Assembly: GCF_900110955.1 (NCBI RefSeq)
Contig: NZ_FOFR01000002.1
Location: 620,001 to 684,000, forward strand
DNA from: Lentzea xinjiangensis
GTDB lineage: Bacteria > Actinomycetota > Actinomycetes > Mycobacteriales > Pseudonocardiaceae
Length of the DNA: 64,000 nucleotides
Direction of reading: 5' to 3'
In this document: positions 61,241 through 64,000 of the stretch, piece by piece
Layout of the letters: the number at the start of each line of letters is the position of its first letter
Numbering within the stretch: position 1 is the stretch's first letter
Notes under the pieces: model-generated
Databases searched by the model: none
What the model saw: the letters and a program-made list of their open reading frames with translations, nothing else
Told to the model about the DNA's origin: nothing
Translations under genes and position numbers: made by a program

Positions 61241-62229
61241 ATCTTCACCAGCCTCTTGCGGCGGACCAGGAAGATGAAGAACGGGGCGCCGAGCAGCGCC
61301 AGCATCACGCCGACCTCCACCTCGGCCGGCCGCGCGACCACCCGCCCGGCGATGTCGGCGAGGAGGACCAGGCCCGCGCCGAGCAGTGCCGCGTACGGCA
61401 GGATCCAGCGGTAGTCCGGTCCGGTGAACGCACGCGCCACGTGCGGCACGACGAGCCCGAGGAACCCGATCGGCCCGCAGGCGGCGACGGCCCCTCCCAC
61501 CAGCAGCGTGATGGCCAGGATCCCCAGCGACCGCGTCCTGCCGACGTTCACGCCCAGCGACCTCGCCACGTCCTCGCCCAGCGACAGCGCGTTGAGGCCC
61601 GGCGCGTTGAGCGCGGCCACGACCAGCCCGGCCAGCAGGAACGGCAGCACCTGCGCCAGCACCCCCAGGTCACGCCCCGCGATGGCGCCGACCTGCCAGA
61701 ACCGGAACGCGTCGAGCGACTGCTGGTCGAGCAGCACGATCGCCGACACCAGGCCGTTCATCAGCGCCGAGACCGCGGCGCCCGCCAGCGCGAGCGTGAC
61801 CGGCGACGGCCCCGCCCGCCCTGCCGAGCCGAGCAGGAACACCACGACGCTCGCGACCATCGCGCCGGCGAAGGCGAACCAGATGTAGCCGACCAGCGAG
61901 GACACCCCGAACAAGAAGATCGACAGCACGACCGCCAGCGCGGCGCCGTGCGTGACGCCGAGGATGCCGGGATCGGCGAGCGGGTTGCGCGTGTGGCCCT
62001 GCATCAGCGCGCCGCCGACGCCCAGCGCGATGCCGACCACGACGCCGAGCAACGTCCGCGGGATCCGCAGCTCGCGGACCACCACGTCGTCCTCGGCGCC
62101 TGTGGGCGTGAAGAGACCGTGCCAGACCCCGGACAGCGGGATCTCCTTCGAACCGATGGCGATGCTCGCGAGGCACACGGCGGCGAGCGCGACCAGCAGC
62201 AAGAGCAGGCCGAACGACCTACGACCCAA
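61237..62229 (-). CDS. Siderophore ABC permease, FepD type
   Basis: 330 residues, FecCD family. Typical VVGIALGVGGALMQGHTRNP and GPIGFLGLVVPHVARA are present. First gene of the iron importer operon; its promoter has an iron box. No substrate-binding lipoprotein is encoded in the window, so it must be elsewhere. Confidence 0.92.
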   Translation of the reverse strand: MGRRSFGLLLLLVALAAVCLASIAIGSKEIPLSGVWHGLFTPTGAEDDVVVRELRIPRTLLGVVVGIALGVGGALMQGHTRNPLADPGILGVTHGAALAVVLSIFLFGVSSLVGYIWFAFAGAMVASVVVFLLGSAGRAGPSPVTLALAGAAVSALMNGLVSAIVLLDQQSLDAFRFWQVGAIAGRDLGVLAQVLPFLLAGLVVAALNAPGLNALSLGEDVARSLGVNVGRTRSLGILAITLLVGGAVAACGPIGFLGLVVPHVARAFTGPDYRWILPYAALLGAGLVLLADIAGRVVARPAEVEVGVMLALLGAPFFIFLVRRKRLVKI

Positions 62230-62256
62230 GGCCCACCCTCCCGGCTGCGACTGAAG

Positions 62257-62275
62257 ACAGGTAAGCCTAACCGAA
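62257..62275 (-). promoter_or_regulatory. IdeR/DmdR1-like iron box of the siderophore importer
   Basis: On the minus strand TTCGGTTAGGCTTACCTGT matches the consensus TTAGGTTAGGCTAACCTAA at 15 of 19 positions, 28 bases before the permease start. The rest of 62276-62438 holds no gene. Confidence 0.8.
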
Positions 62276-62438
62276 CTTCTGCCGCCTACTGACGAGGCAC
62301 CGCGCGGTCCAGGTCACACCGCGCCGGCGAACGGCCGCATGAAGATCAGAACGCGATATTCACGCCGAACGTTGTGAAGTCAACCAATCTCGTTTGGGCA
62401 CCTCCGGTCCGCGGCCGCGGACGGGCCGGCACTCGAAT

Positions 62439-62484
62439 AACACGAAGGGGTTCCGAGGAATCTTCCCCGGAACCCCTTCGTGTT
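62439..62484 (-). terminator. Terminator of lsr2
   Basis: A 17-pair stem AACACGAAGGGGTTCCG with CGGAACCCCTTCGTGTT, 11 bases past the lsr2 stop. Confidence 0.92.
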
Positions 62485-62494
62485 TTGCCGAATT

Positions 62495-62842
62495 TCAGCC
62501 CTGCTGGTGGTAGGCGTCGAGCACCTCGGCCGGGATGCGACCCCGGTCCGACACCTTCATGCCCTGCTTGCGGGCCCACTCGCGAATGGCCTGGTTCTGC
62601 TCACGATCCGCTGATGCCGGACGCGCCTTCACACCGGCCGGACGGCCGGGACCGACGCGCTTGCGACCACCCGCACGACGTGCACTTCCCACGAAGTCGG
62701 CCAAGGCATCGCGAAGTTTGCCCGCATTCCCCGAGGAAAGGTCGATCGTGTAGCTGACACCGTCCAGCCCGAACTCGACGGTCTCCTCCGCAGTGGAGCC
62801 GTCCAGGTCGTCGACGAGGGTCACCGTGACCTTCTGCGCCAT
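62495..62842 (-). CDS. lsr2: Nucleoid-associated xenogeneic silencer Lsr2
   Basis: 115 residues from ATG 62842 (AGGAGGA upstream). The N-terminal oligomerisation domain ([11 protein letters not shown], residues 5-15) and the C-terminal DNA-binding domain with the AT-hook-like R100-G-R102 (RGRIPAEV) are intact. Lsr2 binds AT-rich DNA in the minor groove and silences foreign genes. Lies downstream of lysS on the same strand as in mycobacteria. Confidence 0.97.
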   Translation of the reverse strand: MAQKVTVTLVDDLDGSTAEETVEFGLDGVSYTIDLSSGNAGKLRDALADFVGSARRAGGRKRVGPGRPAGVKARPASADREQNQAIREWARKQGMKVSDRGRIPAEVLDAYHQQG

Positions 62843-62905
62843 GCGTATCCTCCTGGACCCCGAATGCGCGGTCACCCGCACGCCAACTAATGCCTCTCGC
62901 GACGC

Positions 62906-62911
62906 AGGTTA
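62906..62911 (-). promoter_or_regulatory. -10 TAACCT of lsr2
   Basis: TAACCT on the minus strand lies 63 bases before the lsr2 start, giving a leader of about 57 bases. GTGCAA, 16 bases further upstream, could be the -35. Confidence 0.5.
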
Positions 62912-62955
62912 GCGCACGGATGCCGCATTGCACCGATCGACATCCGGAAAGTTAC

Positions 62956-64000
<1,045 letters not shown>

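Overview
The window is 64 kb of very GC-rich actinobacterial chromosome. It carries Lsr2, CarD, MhuD and LpqE homologues, a SARP/AfsR regulator, GTG and TTG starts, and many start codons placed 6-8 bases after a -10 element. A large part matches, from memory, the Mycobacterium tuberculosis block Rv3579c-Rv3598c (rlmB, cysS, ispF, ispD, carD, lpqE, radA, Rv3587c, carbonic anhydrase, mutY, hydrolase, mhuD, clpC, lsr2, lysS). Gene style and the accessory content fit the Pseudonocardiaceae (Saccharothrix/Lentzea/Actinosynnema type). The genus is an inference that cannot be settled here.

Layout. 1-4.9 kb: the end of a sugar ABC importer operon (two permeases), a TnpB-only insertion element, then a GH4 glycosidase and a BadF-type sugar kinase. 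5-10.6 kb: a small membrane protein, an SGNH hydrolase, a 921-residue SARP regulator and an ADP-ribosylglycohydrolase. 10.7-15.7 kb: ApbE, an exported FMN-binding protein and a ferric-reductase-like membrane flavoprotein, divergent from a two-component system. This looks like a flavin-based trans-membrane electron path with its own regulator. 15.7-24.3 kb: aldo/keto reductase, a repeat-rich membrane protein, tRNA-Thr(TGT), ThrE, then OtsA followed by an OtsB-GH15 fusion protein. 24.3-34.5 kb: the conserved block radA-lpqE-carD-ispD-ispF-cysS-rlmB, interrupted by a DoxX-like gene with a tandem array of terminator-like hairpins, and by a small membrane protein, a TIR-domain gene and a HAD hydrolase. 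34.5-48.1 kb: an accessory segment with an MFS transporter behind a 24-codon coupled ORF, a membrane GGDEF protein, a zinc importer with a possible Zur box, a maltose importer with a shared-type ATPase (MsiK) and two LacI regulators. 48.1-64 kb: conserved genes again (carbonic anhydrase, mutY, hydrolase, M1 peptidase, mhuD, Sir2, EEP phosphatase), a decayed secretion-associated locus, clpC, an iron-regulated siderophore permease set with an FhuF-like reductase, lsr2 and the end of lysS.

Functional links. Sugar import (two ABC systems, one MsiK-type ATPase) feeds glycolysis and trehalose metabolism. Iron (two IdeR/DmdR1-like boxes) and zinc (one Zur-like box) uptake appear to be metal-regulated. 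Three copies of a nested GC-only palindrome lie between genes, and one has become the coding C-terminus of the histidine kinase. No CRISPR array, prophage, biosynthetic core enzyme or complete defence island was seen. The most unusual features are the OtsB-trehalase fusion, the terminator array, the nested palindromes, the TnpB insertion at a stop codon, the solitary TIR gene and the ApbE/FMN/ferric-reductase/two-component cluster.
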